The notes under the pieces: generated by a model | The model's input: only the letters and a program-made list of their open reading frames with translations | What the model was told of the DNA's origin: nothing | Databases searched by the model: none | Program-made: the position numbers and the translations under genes | Shown here: positions 42,385-51,270 of the stretch, piece after piece | How the letters are laid out: each line of letters begins with the position of its first letter | Position numbering within the stretch: the first letter of the stretch is position 1 | Source of the DNA: Clostridiales bacterium | Lineage (GTDB): Bacteria; Bacillota; Clostridia; Saccharofermentanales; Saccharofermentanaceae | Direction: 5' to 3' | Length of the DNA stretch: 51,281 nt | NCBI GenBank assembly: GCA_017428155.1 | Contig: JAFRRJ010000064.1 | Span: 1-51,281, forward strand

Positions 42385-44885
42385 GATTCGTCCTCCAGTG
42401 TAACCACACCCGTGCTTCCGTCGATCGTTATGATCTGTCCGTCACGGATCCTGCTCATAGCATCCTTGCAGCAAACGATCGCAGGAATTCCGTACTCTCT
42501 TGAAACGATCGCCGCATGGCATAAGATACCGCCGTACTCGGTTACGATACCGGAAAGGATAGCGAACTTCGGAGTCCAGCCGGTATCGGTAAACCTTGTT
42601 ACTAGGATATCACCCTTCTCCAATCTGTCTATCTGCGTGAAGTCTTCGATTACTCTTGCAATACCACTGATCTTTCCGTTATTTGCACCAAGGCCTCTTA
42701 CGGAATTCTTGCTTTCCGTATCATTTATAACCTTGAAGTCATGACCGATCTCATTGTCACTGATGTAATTCCTGTAAGCGTTGTAATAGAACCTGTTCTT
42801 AGTGATCAGGTCATTTAATTCTTCCTTTGTGGCTTTGCCGCCGATATAATCCCAGAGATTTCCGACTTTGAGGAACCATACGTCTTCCCATTTAGTGAGG
42901 ACACCGTCTTTCTCGAGCTTTTTAGCATACTCGATCGTATACATACGGAGCATGTAATAGAATCTCGTAGATACATCACGGAATTCTTCTCTCCACCAGA
43001 GCATCTTTCTCATCTTGGAGACCTTGTCCCTGATCTTTTTTACCTCCGAACCGGAATGCTTGGCTTCAAGATCTTCAAGTATCTTCTCATAAACAGCCGT
43101 GCCCCTCTCCTTATCCTCCTTGGGGGAGAAGGAATCATCAAGAAGAACCATATCCTTTACCATAGACACCATTACTTCAGGCTCCTCGTAGTAGCACGGA
43201 TATGTGATATCAAGTTCCTTGTCGGAGTGATAACCATAGTCATCTATCAGCTTTTTAACGAGCGGGATATTATGACTGTCACTTTCAAGATCCCCGGCAA
43301 TATCTTCCGCGGAAACCTCCTGCCAGAACTTCATATCATCCTCATTTGCCCTGATCTTTCTCGTGATATCCCACATGTCGTAGAACGGGAGAAGATGCGA
43401 TATGTTGTCGATGCTTGCAAGGAGCGAGAGATACTCACTCTCGGATACATATTTAAGCAGGCTGTCTTTATAGAGAGACTGATGTATGGTGTTGATAAAG
43501 ATCTGATGGAAATAAGTAGTCTCGGATCTTAAGTAAGTCTCATGGGTGATCTTATAAAATGCCTTCGTGATATCTTCTATCGTGCCCTCGTCGAGATCTT
43601 TTTTGTAACCGTAGTAAAGATCTAAGAGTTCCTGCTTATAACGTTCGGAATTCTTTCTTCTGTCTTTCAAGAGATTATTCTGCTTGATGATGATCGGAAT
43701 CATGTGGAAAAGAACCTTAGGCGTTGCACCGGTAACTTTGCCGTCACCTTCATAGTTTCCGACGATCCCGTATTCGTTATCGAATTCCCTTTCCTTATAA
43801 CCTACGATCTGTTCCATCGTCTTCTTTACAGCAGAAAGATTCCAGTAACATCTTCCGTAGTACATCTCGCCGAGCTTTTTGGGAAGCTGCTCATCTTTTA
43901 AGATCTTCGAATCAACGATGAATCTTCTCAGGGAATACTCCCAGATATATTCATAGAGGCTCCACATGTAAGGCGTGCATACGGTTGCGGATACACCGCC
44001 GTCCTTAAAGTCCGCCGTCGTCCAGACATCATTGATGCCCGAATAATTCAGTTTGGTTATCCTTCTGGACTGAAGAATGAACAGCTCTCCGTTCTTTACC
44101 GCAAATTCGATATCGCAGGGATAACCGAACTCCTGCTGGATATCGGAAAACACCTTTGCGTATTCTTCAACCTTTTCACTGCTGATGAGCTTGTTGTCAT
44201 CCGCCCTGTCGGCCTCTCTTCCCTCATACCAGTTATAGTGGTACTGCTCGGGAATGGTCTTGCCGCTGACGATATCTTCTCCAAGGCCCTCAGACACTTC
44301 AATGAGCATTGTCCTGTCGTTGCCCGTCACCGGGTCTATCGTAAAGCAGATGCCGCTCATATCAGATGCGACCATCTCCTGTACAACAACAGCCATCTTA
44401 AGATCTGAAGGATCTATATTGCGGTTAACGAGATAGCTAAGTATCGTCTTTCCGAACATCGATCTGTAGCACTCTATTACCTTAGATTCAACATCCGAAG
44501 GCTTGGTGTTAAGGAATGTCTGATACTGGCCTGCAAACGAGAATTCCGCAAGATCTTCCTTAGTGCCGCTGCTCCTTACTGCATAGAGCTTATCGCTGCT
44601 CAGATTCCTTTTGAGCTCCTCCCTGACACTTTCAGGGAGCCTCATATCAGCAAAAAGTTCCTTTAGCAGGATCTCCGTATCAGAGACATTATCCTTATTA
44701 AGGCACGAGAGCGTATTTCTTATGACTTCTCCCGCAGTTCCGCTGACAGTCTCATCGTATGTATCGCTGTCAAGGACAAAACCTGCCGGAACATTAAATC
44801 CCTTTTGTCTCATAAGACCTAGGAATTTACCCTTGTTGCCGAGTTTATCGCTGTTTACATTACCTGAATCCAAACGTACTAACAT
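42381..44885 (-). CDS. rifampicin-phosphotransferase-like dikinase (copy 2), unknown substrate
   Basis: An 834-residue paralogue of the protein encoded at 37732. The ATP-grasp domain (LYAVRSSGTKEDLAEFSFAG, FTIDPVTGNDRTMLIEVSEG, LFILQSRRIT) fills about residues 1-270. A ~470-residue middle domain differs from that of copy 1, and the C-terminal domain carries His790 in GGILCHAAIVSREYGIP. Both copies keep the ATP and phospho-His centres, so both should be active, and differing middle domains suggest different substrates or two sequential phosphorylations. It overlaps pssA and starts 12 nt after the CDP-lipid synthase gene. Confidence 0.82.
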   Translation of the reverse strand: MLVRLDSGNVNSDKLGNKGKFLGLMRQKGFNVPAGFVLDSDTYDETVSGTAGEVIRNTLSCLNKDNVSDTEILLKELFADMRLPESVREELKRNLSSDKLYAVRSSGTKEDLAEFSFAGQYQTFLNTKPSDVESKVIECYRSMFGKTILSYLVNRNIDPSDLKMAVVVQEMVASDMSGICFTIDPVTGNDRTMLIEVSEGLGEDIVSGKTIPEQYHYNWYEGREADRADDNKLISSEKVEEYAKVFSDIQQEFGYPCDIEFAVKNGELFILQSRRITKLNYSGINDVWTTADFKDGGVSATVCTPYMWSLYEYIWEYSLRRFIVDSKILKDEQLPKKLGEMYYGRCYWNLSAVKKTMEQIVGYKEREFDNEYGIVGNYEGDGKVTGATPKVLFHMIPIIIKQNNLLKDRRKNSERYKQELLDLYYGYKKDLDEGTIEDITKAFYKITHETYLRSETTYFHQIFINTIHQSLYKDSLLKYVSESEYLSLLASIDNISHLLPFYDMWDITRKIRANEDDMKFWQEVSAEDIAGDLESDSHNIPLVKKLIDDYGYHSDKELDITYPCYYEEPEVMVSMVKDMVLLDDSFSPKEDKERGTAVYEKILEDLEAKHSGSEVKKIRDKVSKMRKMLWWREEFRDVSTRFYYMLRMYTIEYAKKLEKDGVLTKWEDVWFLKVGNLWDYIGGKATKEELNDLITKNRFYYNAYRNYISDNEIGHDFKVINDTESKNSVRGLGANNGKISGIARVIEDFTQIDRLEKGDILVTRFTDTGWTPKFAILSGIVTEYGGILCHAAIVSREYGIPAIVCCKDAMSRIRDGQIITIDGSTGVVTLEDES

Positions 44886-44897
44886 AAAGATCTTTCC

Positions 44898-45488
44898 TTA
44901 AACCAAGTTTTTCCTTAAATGCATAAAATAAAGCAGCATATTAAGGATGATATGCGTTAGCGCTCCGATGAGCACATACGCAAGATATAACAGGATCCCG
45001 AGCGGGTAGAAAAACCACACTACGAGAGCAACTCCGAATATTGAATCAGCCTGATCAAGGAATACGAAGAACACCTTCCAGAAACCGTTTACTGTCTTAC
45101 CGGGAGTGATATCCAGTCTTCTTTTGAGGAAACTGTTCGGCAGCTCGAAAAGAGCATACCCGAGGCCCAGAAGGATGCCCGTAATGACGTTAAACATCAG
45201 CGTATTCTCATGGTGCTGATAAAAGAAATTCAGACTTTTCAAGGTCTCATTATTGCAGGCAAGTCCCCAGAGGATCTGGAAGATCAGATTAAAAAGAACG
45301 TATCCCAAAAGACCTTTCCAAGTCTTGTTGTCACCGAAGAGCCTTCTTCCGTCAGCAAAGTTCTTTCCGAAATCGATGGGTTTTGCCAACGCCTTTAATA
45401 TGGGAAGCTTGCACCATATCATTACCATTATCCCCGCCAGTATTACCGGCACAAGGGTAACGTACATCATTCCAACAACCTTAAGCAT
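44898..45488 (-). CDS. CDP-archaeol synthase/CarS-like CDP-lipid synthase
   Basis: A 196-residue membrane protein (about five helices) matching the CarS/DUF46 group of CTP-dependent cytidylyltransferases. Motifs are DGRRLFGDNKTWKG, LPNSFLKRRLDI and FLDQADSIFG in the expected order. It would activate a phosphatidic-acid-like lipid as its CDP derivative for PssA. The ATG at 45488 with GAGGAG upstream is chosen over a start at 45575. It is the first gene of the operon; an AT-rich region with a TATAAT lies upstream (45541-45536, minus strand). Bacterial CarS-like proteins exist, so this does not by itself prove ether lipids. Confidence 0.82.
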   Translation of the reverse strand: MLKVVGMMYVTLVPVILAGIMVMIWCKLPILKALAKPIDFGKNFADGRRLFGDNKTWKGLLGYVLFNLIFQILWGLACNNETLKSLNFFYQHHENTLMFNVITGILLGLGYALFELPNSFLKRRLDITPGKTVNGFWKVFFVFLDQADSIFGVALVVWFFYPLGILLYLAYVLIGALTHIILNMLLYFMHLRKNLV

Positions 45489-45626
45489 ACTCTCCTCCTC
45501 GCATATCCTATCACAACACCGCTGAAGCACCAAATTATAATTTATATATTTATTTGAATGTGTAGTTTTATACATGCTGTGATTATGAGAAGTACTCCTG
45601 CCGGTCTTTTACGGTCCTTAAGCTGT

Positions 45627-46658
45627 TCATCCGATAGGCTCAAGGCAGATACAAAGACCGCTGGACCTGTCTTCCGACTCCTTGAAAAGCTTATATTCTT
45701 TGGGAGCTTTGCCTTCCTCATAAGGAGTCAGAACATAGTAATTCAGGCCGTATTCATCCGAGAACTTATAGCATCTGACTTTATCATCCCCGTCTTTTCC
45801 GGGATAGAATTCCCTCATCTGTCTGATAGTCATTAGAACACCGAATTCATATACATCGTAATCAGCAAATGCCGGATCATAACGGCAATTCTCATGCATA
45901 TATTCAATTGCGTCCATGATATATGAGTCTACCCATTTCTTATCCGATGTATTGTATTCCCCTATCTTGAAACACTCGTTGTCGAAGAAAAACACCTTTT
46001 CATCCTCGCCGTATTCCGATGGATCATATTTCCAGCCACTTGCCGGATTCTCGGCATACATACTGCATCTGATCGTAATAAGGTTCTTGCAGTCGTTTTT
46101 CCTGACCACATCGCATATTTCTTTTGCCAGCTTCTCAGCAGTTTTTCCGTCAATCAGATCCTCAGACAGGAACTCCCAGGACTGTTCAAGGAAATAATAC
46201 TCATAGTCCGCAAGTCTGCTCATGACCAGTTTATTGTCATCCATTATCTCTTCAAGATCATCAGCGGAAAGATCCATAACGTATTTGACATACTGTTCTT
46301 CAAAGTTCGAAGCTTTGCACTCAAAGGCCAGCCCGGTAGGACCGTCAATATTCAATTCATCAAGTTCAGATGTGACCTCATATAAGATACCGGTTTCCTT
46401 GTCTTTGAAATAGACCGTACGGTATCTGTCTTTGCCGATTCCTCCTTCTTCATCATATATGACACTGCATTTACCGTAATTCAGTTGTGCATAGAGGATA
46501 ATGCTGTCTTTACTTGAGATAAAAGGCGAACAGGCGGTACATGCCATGCACAGGACTGCCAAACCGGATAGTATCAGAAGTTTTCCTGTCATGACCGTAA
46601 TTCTGTTCTTGAACGTTTCTGTCTTTATAAGACTTGTATTTTGCATATGGTTTTCCAT
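45627..46658 (-). CDS. hypothetical exported lipoprotein
   Basis: A 343-residue protein with an N-terminal hydrophobic segment (about 22-42) ending in Cys-rich CMACTACS, likely a lipobox. The mature part is rich in acidic and Tyr residues and contains FFDNECFKIGEYNTSDKKW; I recognise no family. The ATG at 46658 with GGGAGG upstream is preferred to a longer frame from 46721. It has its own promoter and is divergent from the XRE regulator gene. Confidence 0.65.
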   Translation of the reverse strand: MENHMQNTSLIKTETFKNRITVMTGKLLILSGLAVLCMACTACSPFISSKDSIILYAQLNYGKCSVIYDEEGGIGKDRYRTVYFKDKETGILYEVTSELDELNIDGPTGLAFECKASNFEEQYVKYVMDLSADDLEEIMDDNKLVMSRLADYEYYFLEQSWEFLSEDLIDGKTAEKLAKEICDVVRKNDCKNLITIRCSMYAENPASGWKYDPSEYGEDEKVFFFDNECFKIGEYNTSDKKWVDSYIMDAIEYMHENCRYDPAFADYDVYEFGVLMTIRQMREFYPGKDGDDKVRCYKFSDEYGLNYYVLTPYEEGKAPKEYKLFKESEDRSSGLCICLEPIG

Positions 46659-46719
46659 ATTCAGTACCTCCCTGATAACGGCGGTAACAAACGGGGATAC
46701 CCCCTCTCTCCTTAGCCGC

Positions 46720-46749
46720 ATAATACGGCAAAATTACTTTGATAGTCAA
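46720..46749 (-). promoter_or_regulatory. Promoter of the exported lipoprotein gene
   Basis: On the minus strand TTGACT (46749-46744), 18-bp spacer, TATTAT (46725-46720), about 60 nt before the ATG. The rest of the 265-nt gap to the XRE gene holds a plus-strand TATACT-type -10 near 46802-46807 and no other gene. Confidence 0.55.
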
Positions 46750-46923
46750 ACTAATTTTCGGCAAAGATGTGGCAAGTTGAAATGCAATAAACAAAGGCTA
46801 TTATACTGTTGGTATAAAAAGTTTTATTCTATTTGTATCAATAGTGTATTCATTTCCGAGGTCGCATCATCTACAATCAGGACAGCAAAGGAACCGGCAA
46901 CGGCAGTCATAAGGAGAAGCAAA

Positions 46924-48009
46924 ATGAAGAATAATCTAGCAGAAAACATCAGGACATTCCGCAAAGCAAGAGGTCTTACCCAGGAGCAGTTTGCAGAAGT
47001 CTTCAATGTAACGTTCGGAGCGGTTCACAAGTGGGAAGCGGGATTGTCGACACCTGAGCTTCCGCTGCTCCTCGACATGGCTGATTTCTTCGACACTTCC
47101 CTTGACGTGCTCGTAGGATTCGATGTGCGCGACAACAGGGTAGAGACTCTGGTGGATCGCCTTAAGAAAATGGTCGAATCAATGGATCCCGAAGGTCCTT
47201 CAGAAGCCGAGAAGGCGCTTAAGAAGTATCCTCACAGCTTTGCAGTTGTAAGGATGTGTGCAAATCTCTACAGAGCTTACGGTTCCATGTTCAGGATCGA
47301 CTTGAAGTATAACCTCCGTGCTAAAGAACTCTACAAGGAGGCCATAAAACTTATATCACAGAACAACGATCCCAATATCAACGAGACCGAGCTCTACGGT
47401 GAGCTTGCAGGCGTATATCACGCGATGGGAGACATAAGTAAAAGTCTTGAGATCTATAAGGCTCATAATGCGGGCGGGATATTCAACACTCCTATCGGTC
47501 TGATAATGATAACTAACGGAATGGACTTGGAGGAAGCCGACCGCTATCTGTCATACGGCTTTATCGACCGCGTCGGCAAGGGGATCAATCTGTTTTTGGC
47601 CAAGGCTCTTTATTATTACCGGACGGGACAGTTGGACGAGGCAAAGGTACTTTTCGAGATGGTATTAAGCGAGAACAATTACATGAGAAAGAATGACGCT
47701 CCGTCTTTCCTCGACAGATTGGACTGCGTTTACCTTACCGGCCTCGCCTTTATCGAGCTGAACCAAAAGAACAAAAACGAAGCATTAAGGATCCTTAAGG
47801 ATGTAAAGAGCAAAGCAGAAGCTTTTGATGCTGCTCCTGATTACGACCTGACCAATCTGCGCTTTGTATCACGGCAGGAGCGTCTTTCAGCTTATGACAC
47901 ATTAGGTTCCACATGCAAAGAGATCGTGGAAAACTCCATATCAGAGCTAAGATCACCTGAACTCATGAAGCTCTGGAAATCAATCAACAAAAGAGGTAAC
48001 GGCAAATGA
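46924..48009 (+). CDS. XRE-family regulator with TPR-like C-terminal domain
   Basis: A 361-residue protein. A helix-turn-helix of the XRE/Cro type spans about residues 4-62 (RKARGLTQEQFAEVFNVTFGAVHKWE). A long all-helical region follows (about 90-355) with repeats such as ELYGELAGVYHAMGDISKSLEIY and LAKALYYYRTGQLDEAKVLFEM, typical of TPR units. This plan resembles RRNPP peptide-sensing regulators. AAGGAG 7 nt before the ATG at 46924 sets the start. The exporter gene overlaps its stop (ATGA), so the pair is co-expressed. No signal-peptide precursor gene was found nearby. Confidence 0.82.
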   Translation: MKNNLAENIRTFRKARGLTQEQFAEVFNVTFGAVHKWEAGLSTPELPLLLDMADFFDTSLDVLVGFDVRDNRVETLVDRLKKMVESMDPEGPSEAEKALKKYPHSFAVVRMCANLYRAYGSMFRIDLKYNLRAKELYKEAIKLISQNNDPNINETELYGELAGVYHAMGDISKSLEIYKAHNAGGIFNTPIGLIMITNGMDLEEADRYLSYGFIDRVGKGINLFLAKALYYYRTGQLDEAKVLFEMVLSENNYMRKNDAPSFLDRLDCVYLTGLAFIELNQKNKNEALRILKDVKSKAEAFDAAPDYDLTNLRFVSRQERLSAYDTLGSTCKEIVENSISELRSPELMKLWKSINKRGNGK

Positions 48010-49721
48010 ATAAGACTTCCGTACGCGCGGAACTGGTCTCCCGGTTCTACGCCAAGAATCACTGCACCTTTTTCACAGCACTGATAATATCCATGCTCTC
48101 CGGAACGACGGGGCCGATAGTCTCCTGGATCTTAAAGGGGATCATCGATCTCATGTCAGGACAGGGGAATTATACCCTTCAGCAGATGGCGATGATGTGC
48201 ATCGGATTTACCGTTTTCACGCTTATGCTCACGGTGATCAATTATCACTCTGAGCCGCGCTTTGTAAGCAGGGCGATGCGCCAGTTCAAAGACCGGGCAT
48301 TCTGCATACTCTCCAAAAAGAACATTGCCTCCTTCAGACAGGAAGAGACTTCCACATATCTTTCGGCATTAACAAATGATGCGACTTCCATAGAGACTGA
48401 TTATGTAGCTTCCGTACTCCCAATCGTCTCGGAAACAGTCTCGCTTGTCGTTTCCGTTGCACTAATGCTCTACTACTCCCCTGCACTTACTGCAGTAGCG
48501 GTACTGATCACCGTGATCCCCGCATCGGTTTCTGCCGTTATGGGCAGGAAAATGGCAAAGGCTCAAAAGGCAGTGTCAGACAGGAATACGGATTTCGTAG
48601 CAACCATCACCGACTGCCTCGGCGGCTTTCAGGTGATCAAAAGTTTCAGGGCAGAGAAAGAAGCATATAAGATCTTCGAGTCCGGTGACCGCAAGCTTGA
48701 GGATACAAAGTGCCACTTAAGAAAGATCACGGGCGCTGCCGGAGCTCTCGGCGCCATATCAGGCGCGGTAGCCCAGTTCGGTGTATTTCTTGCAGGAACA
48801 TATCTCGTGCTAAACGGCAAAGGCGTGACCGCAGGCTCGGTATTGATGTTCGTGAACCTCATGAACTTCATGGTCTCCCCTGTCTCCAAACTGCCGAAGC
48901 TCCTTGCAGGCAAAAAAGCATCTTCCGCCCTCATCGACAAGCTTTCCTCCGCGCTCGAAAAGAATGCCGACACAAAAGGAACCCTTTCAGTGGGCACTGT
49001 CGGCGAAGCGATCAACTTCCAAAACGTATCTTTCGCCTACGACGACAAAAAGGAAGTCCTCCACGATGTCACCTGTTCTTTTCTCCCCGGCAGGTCATAC
49101 GCGATCGTCGGCTCCAGCGGAAGCGGCAAGTCAACGCTCCTTAATCTCCTCACCTCCGGTGACGGCAAATACGGCGGAAGCATCACGATCGACGGCAAGG
49201 AACTCTCGTCGGTCAATATTGAGACACTCTACGATATCATGACGGTCATTCAGCAGAATGTTTTCATCTTCAATTCGTCGATAAGAGACAATGTAACAAT
49301 GTTCCGCGGCTTTGAAAAGCCCGTGGTTGACGCTGCTCTTGCCCAGGCCCGCCTTACAGAACTCATAGAGGAAAAAGGTGACGGCTACCTCTGCGGAGAG
49401 AACGGCAAAGGTCTTTCCGGTGGTGAGAAACAACGCATCTCGATCGCAAGAGGGCTTCTCAAAAAATCCAGGATCCTCCTTGCCGACGAGATAACCTCAT
49501 CCCTCGATGCAAAGACAGCTCACGAAGTGATCAACGGGATCTTAGACCTTGATTCGATGACAAGGATCGTCGTTACGCATTCCCTCGAAGAGCAGACCCT
49601 GAAGCGCTTCGACGAGATAATCGTGCTTAAGAACGGGACGATCGAGGAGAAGGGGGACTTTAAGAGCCTCATGGAAAACGACGGATACTTCAAGGCATTG
49701 TTCACAGTCGCAAAGAGCTGA
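48006..49721 (+). CDS. ABC exporter, fused membrane and ATPase domains
   Basis: A 571-residue half-transporter of the MsbA/LmrA type. Six transmembrane helices lie within about residues 15-300, followed by an ATPase domain. Walker A is GSSGSGKST, the Q-loop is VIQQNVFIF, the signature is LSGGEKQRIS, Walker B is ILLADE and the H-loop is VVTHS. It acts as a dimer exporting a peptide, lipid or drug. There is no C39 peptidase domain, so it is not a peptide-processing exporter. It overlaps the XRE gene, suggesting the regulator controls export. Confidence 0.9.
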   Translation: MNKTSVRAELVSRFYAKNHCTFFTALIISMLSGTTGPIVSWILKGIIDLMSGQGNYTLQQMAMMCIGFTVFTLMLTVINYHSEPRFVSRAMRQFKDRAFCILSKKNIASFRQEETSTYLSALTNDATSIETDYVASVLPIVSETVSLVVSVALMLYYSPALTAVAVLITVIPASVSAVMGRKMAKAQKAVSDRNTDFVATITDCLGGFQVIKSFRAEKEAYKIFESGDRKLEDTKCHLRKITGAAGALGAISGAVAQFGVFLAGTYLVLNGKGVTAGSVLMFVNLMNFMVSPVSKLPKLLAGKKASSALIDKLSSALEKNADTKGTLSVGTVGEAINFQNVSFAYDDKKEVLHDVTCSFLPGRSYAIVGSSGSGKSTLLNLLTSGDGKYGGSITIDGKELSSVNIETLYDIMTVIQQNVFIFNSSIRDNVTMFRGFEKPVVDAALAQARLTELIEEKGDGYLCGENGKGLSGGEKQRISIARGLLKKSRILLADEITSSLDAKTAHEVINGILDLDSMTRIVVTHSLEEQTLKRFDEIIVLKNGTIEEKGDFKSLMENDGYFKALFTVAKS

Positions 49722-49833
49722 TACTCTGACAAGCGTCAATATAGTGTGATATTATGTATCTGTTCGGAAACAGCGGCCCGGAATAACCGCAGCTTGTTAA
49801 GTTTTTTGTTAACGGATAGATGAGGGGAAAACA

Positions 49834-51024
49834 ATGAAGAACATATCATTCCCGCGAACGGCACTTATCTCTGCTTCTGCACTTCTGGCAGGAATTATTC
49901 TGTTATGCTCATGCAGTCAGATCACTAAGAACACCGGAAGGAACACCTCCGGCGGCGAGAAACAGAATGGCGCTGAAACAGCTGCAGTAACAACAACTGA
50001 AGTCACCACTTCTGCTGCAACCACGGCCACAGATGACACGCAGCCATACGTTGACGGGGATAACACGCAGATATACATTCCCGACTCAACGCCTTATAAG
50101 AAGATCACGCTTGACGGAGTTAAGGATCATCACTTTATTGCAGATGACTTCTGCTACATCGAATCCGAGAAGTGTTTTATCTTTCTGGACAAGGACATCG
50201 ATCTTCCCGGAGATTTTGTCGTCAACGTCGAAGCCATTATCACTGAGATTGAGAATCAGCTCGGAATATCTTCTTGTCCCGATTCATATAATTACTGCCC
50301 TCTGTCCGACAACTCTTCCTACTATGGAGGCATCAATCCCTGGAAGGGCTGGCACACCGGCAATAAGATTCCCATCTTCCTTATGGTCGACAGAAAGTCA
50401 GAAGGTTTGATCTCGTGTGCGTTGTCAGACGAGACCATTTTTGTTATATATGAGCTTTTCTCCGAAGACTTTTGGAATTCAGTTCCGGATTACAAGAATA
50501 ATCCATGGCGCAGAATGGACGCCGTAGATTACGGAACGATCGCTCACGAACTGACCCATACGATTACGGGCAGGAACTGTGATCTGACAGATATTCTTAC
50601 AGAAGGTATCGCAGAATACACATCGCGCACGGTTATCGATGCACTTGCAGACAATTATCCTTCGATAGGAGAATACAACGCACAGCGTTTTCTTTATGAC
50701 TTTGGTGTCCCCGAATCAGTAAATGCTGACAACGCTGAGCGTATCTTTATTGAAGACTATAACCAGCTCTCTCATGTCGAACGCGGTGCGCAGTACGATT
50801 ACGGCAGATGCCTGTTCAATTACCTGAACAATGAATACGGCGCTGACTACTTCAGCAGACTGAACAGTTACATTAACGGGAACGGTCTTCACTATTCCTA
50901 CGGCAATTACGATGAAGCCCTGGTAACAGATTACGCCACTGCTTTAAAGGAGCTCTTCGGCGATGATATCTTCACGAAATTCGGCGACTGGTGTGTGAAG
51001 AATAATCAACTTCAGTATTATTGA
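49834..51024 (+). CDS. zinc-metalloprotease-like surface lipoprotein
   Basis: A 396-residue exported protein. A signal peptide ends in LLCSCS (lipobox-like Cys25/27), then a Thr-rich linker (about 40-70). The body contains HELTH (His238, Glu239, His242) and, about 15 residues on, the ligand-type TEGIAEY (Glu257), the gluzincin pattern of M4/MA-clan peptidases. GAGGGG precedes the ATG. Function is likely surface proteolysis; the target is unknown. The 112-nt gap from the exporter has no strong terminator. Confidence 0.82.
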   Translation: MKNISFPRTALISASALLAGIILLCSCSQITKNTGRNTSGGEKQNGAETAAVTTTEVTTSAATTATDDTQPYVDGDNTQIYIPDSTPYKKITLDGVKDHHFIADDFCYIESEKCFIFLDKDIDLPGDFVVNVEAIITEIENQLGISSCPDSYNYCPLSDNSSYYGGINPWKGWHTGNKIPIFLMVDRKSEGLISCALSDETIFVIYELFSEDFWNSVPDYKNNPWRRMDAVDYGTIAHELTHTITGRNCDLTDILTEGIAEYTSRTVIDALADNYPSIGEYNAQRFLYDFGVPESVNADNAERIFIEDYNQLSHVERGAQYDYGRCLFNYLNNEYGADYFSRLNSYINGNGLHYSYGNYDEALVTDYATALKELFGDDIFTKFGDWCVKNNQLQYY

Positions 51025-51151
51025 GATTATTGAGGCCGGTCTTCCCGATTGCAACGTATTAATGATGGTTTGGTTTTTCGCGCGCTCGAAAATGAGACGG
51101 GCGGGAATGAGGCCTGATTTGAGGTATATCACAATTCCTGAAAAATCGGAC

Positions 51152-51270
51152 TTTTATGACACGAACGGGGTTCTAAAATATCGCGAATGCCTCGAATATT
51201 CGCGTTTTATGATACGAACGCGGGAAAAAATATCATAAATGCCTCGATTTCCCGCATTTTATGATACAGG
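51152..51270. repeat. Hairpin repeat array at the right edge, period 52-53 bp
   Basis: TTTTATGA motifs start at 51152, 51205 and 51257, with AATGCCTCGA repeated at 51186 and 51238. CGCGAAT/ATTCGCG (51182-51204) and GCGGGAAA/TTTCCCGC (51220-51255) form stems at different offsets in each unit. The window ends inside or just after the third copy. 51025-51151 shows no gene. Confidence 0.65.

Noticed and set aside
37732..44885. PEP synthase or rifampicin resistance genes
   Set aside because: No PEP/pyruvate barrel, and the tight lipid operon context argues against a drug-resistance role; kept as RPH-like of unknown substrate.
35211..45488. A complete archaeal-type ether lipid pathway
   Set aside because: CarS-like and UbiA-like genes are present, but glycerol-1-phosphate dehydrogenase and GGGP synthase are not seen in the window.
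49722..49833. A small signalling-peptide gene after the ABC exporter
   Set aside because: No open frame with a ribosome site and hydrophobic leader could be found in the gap.
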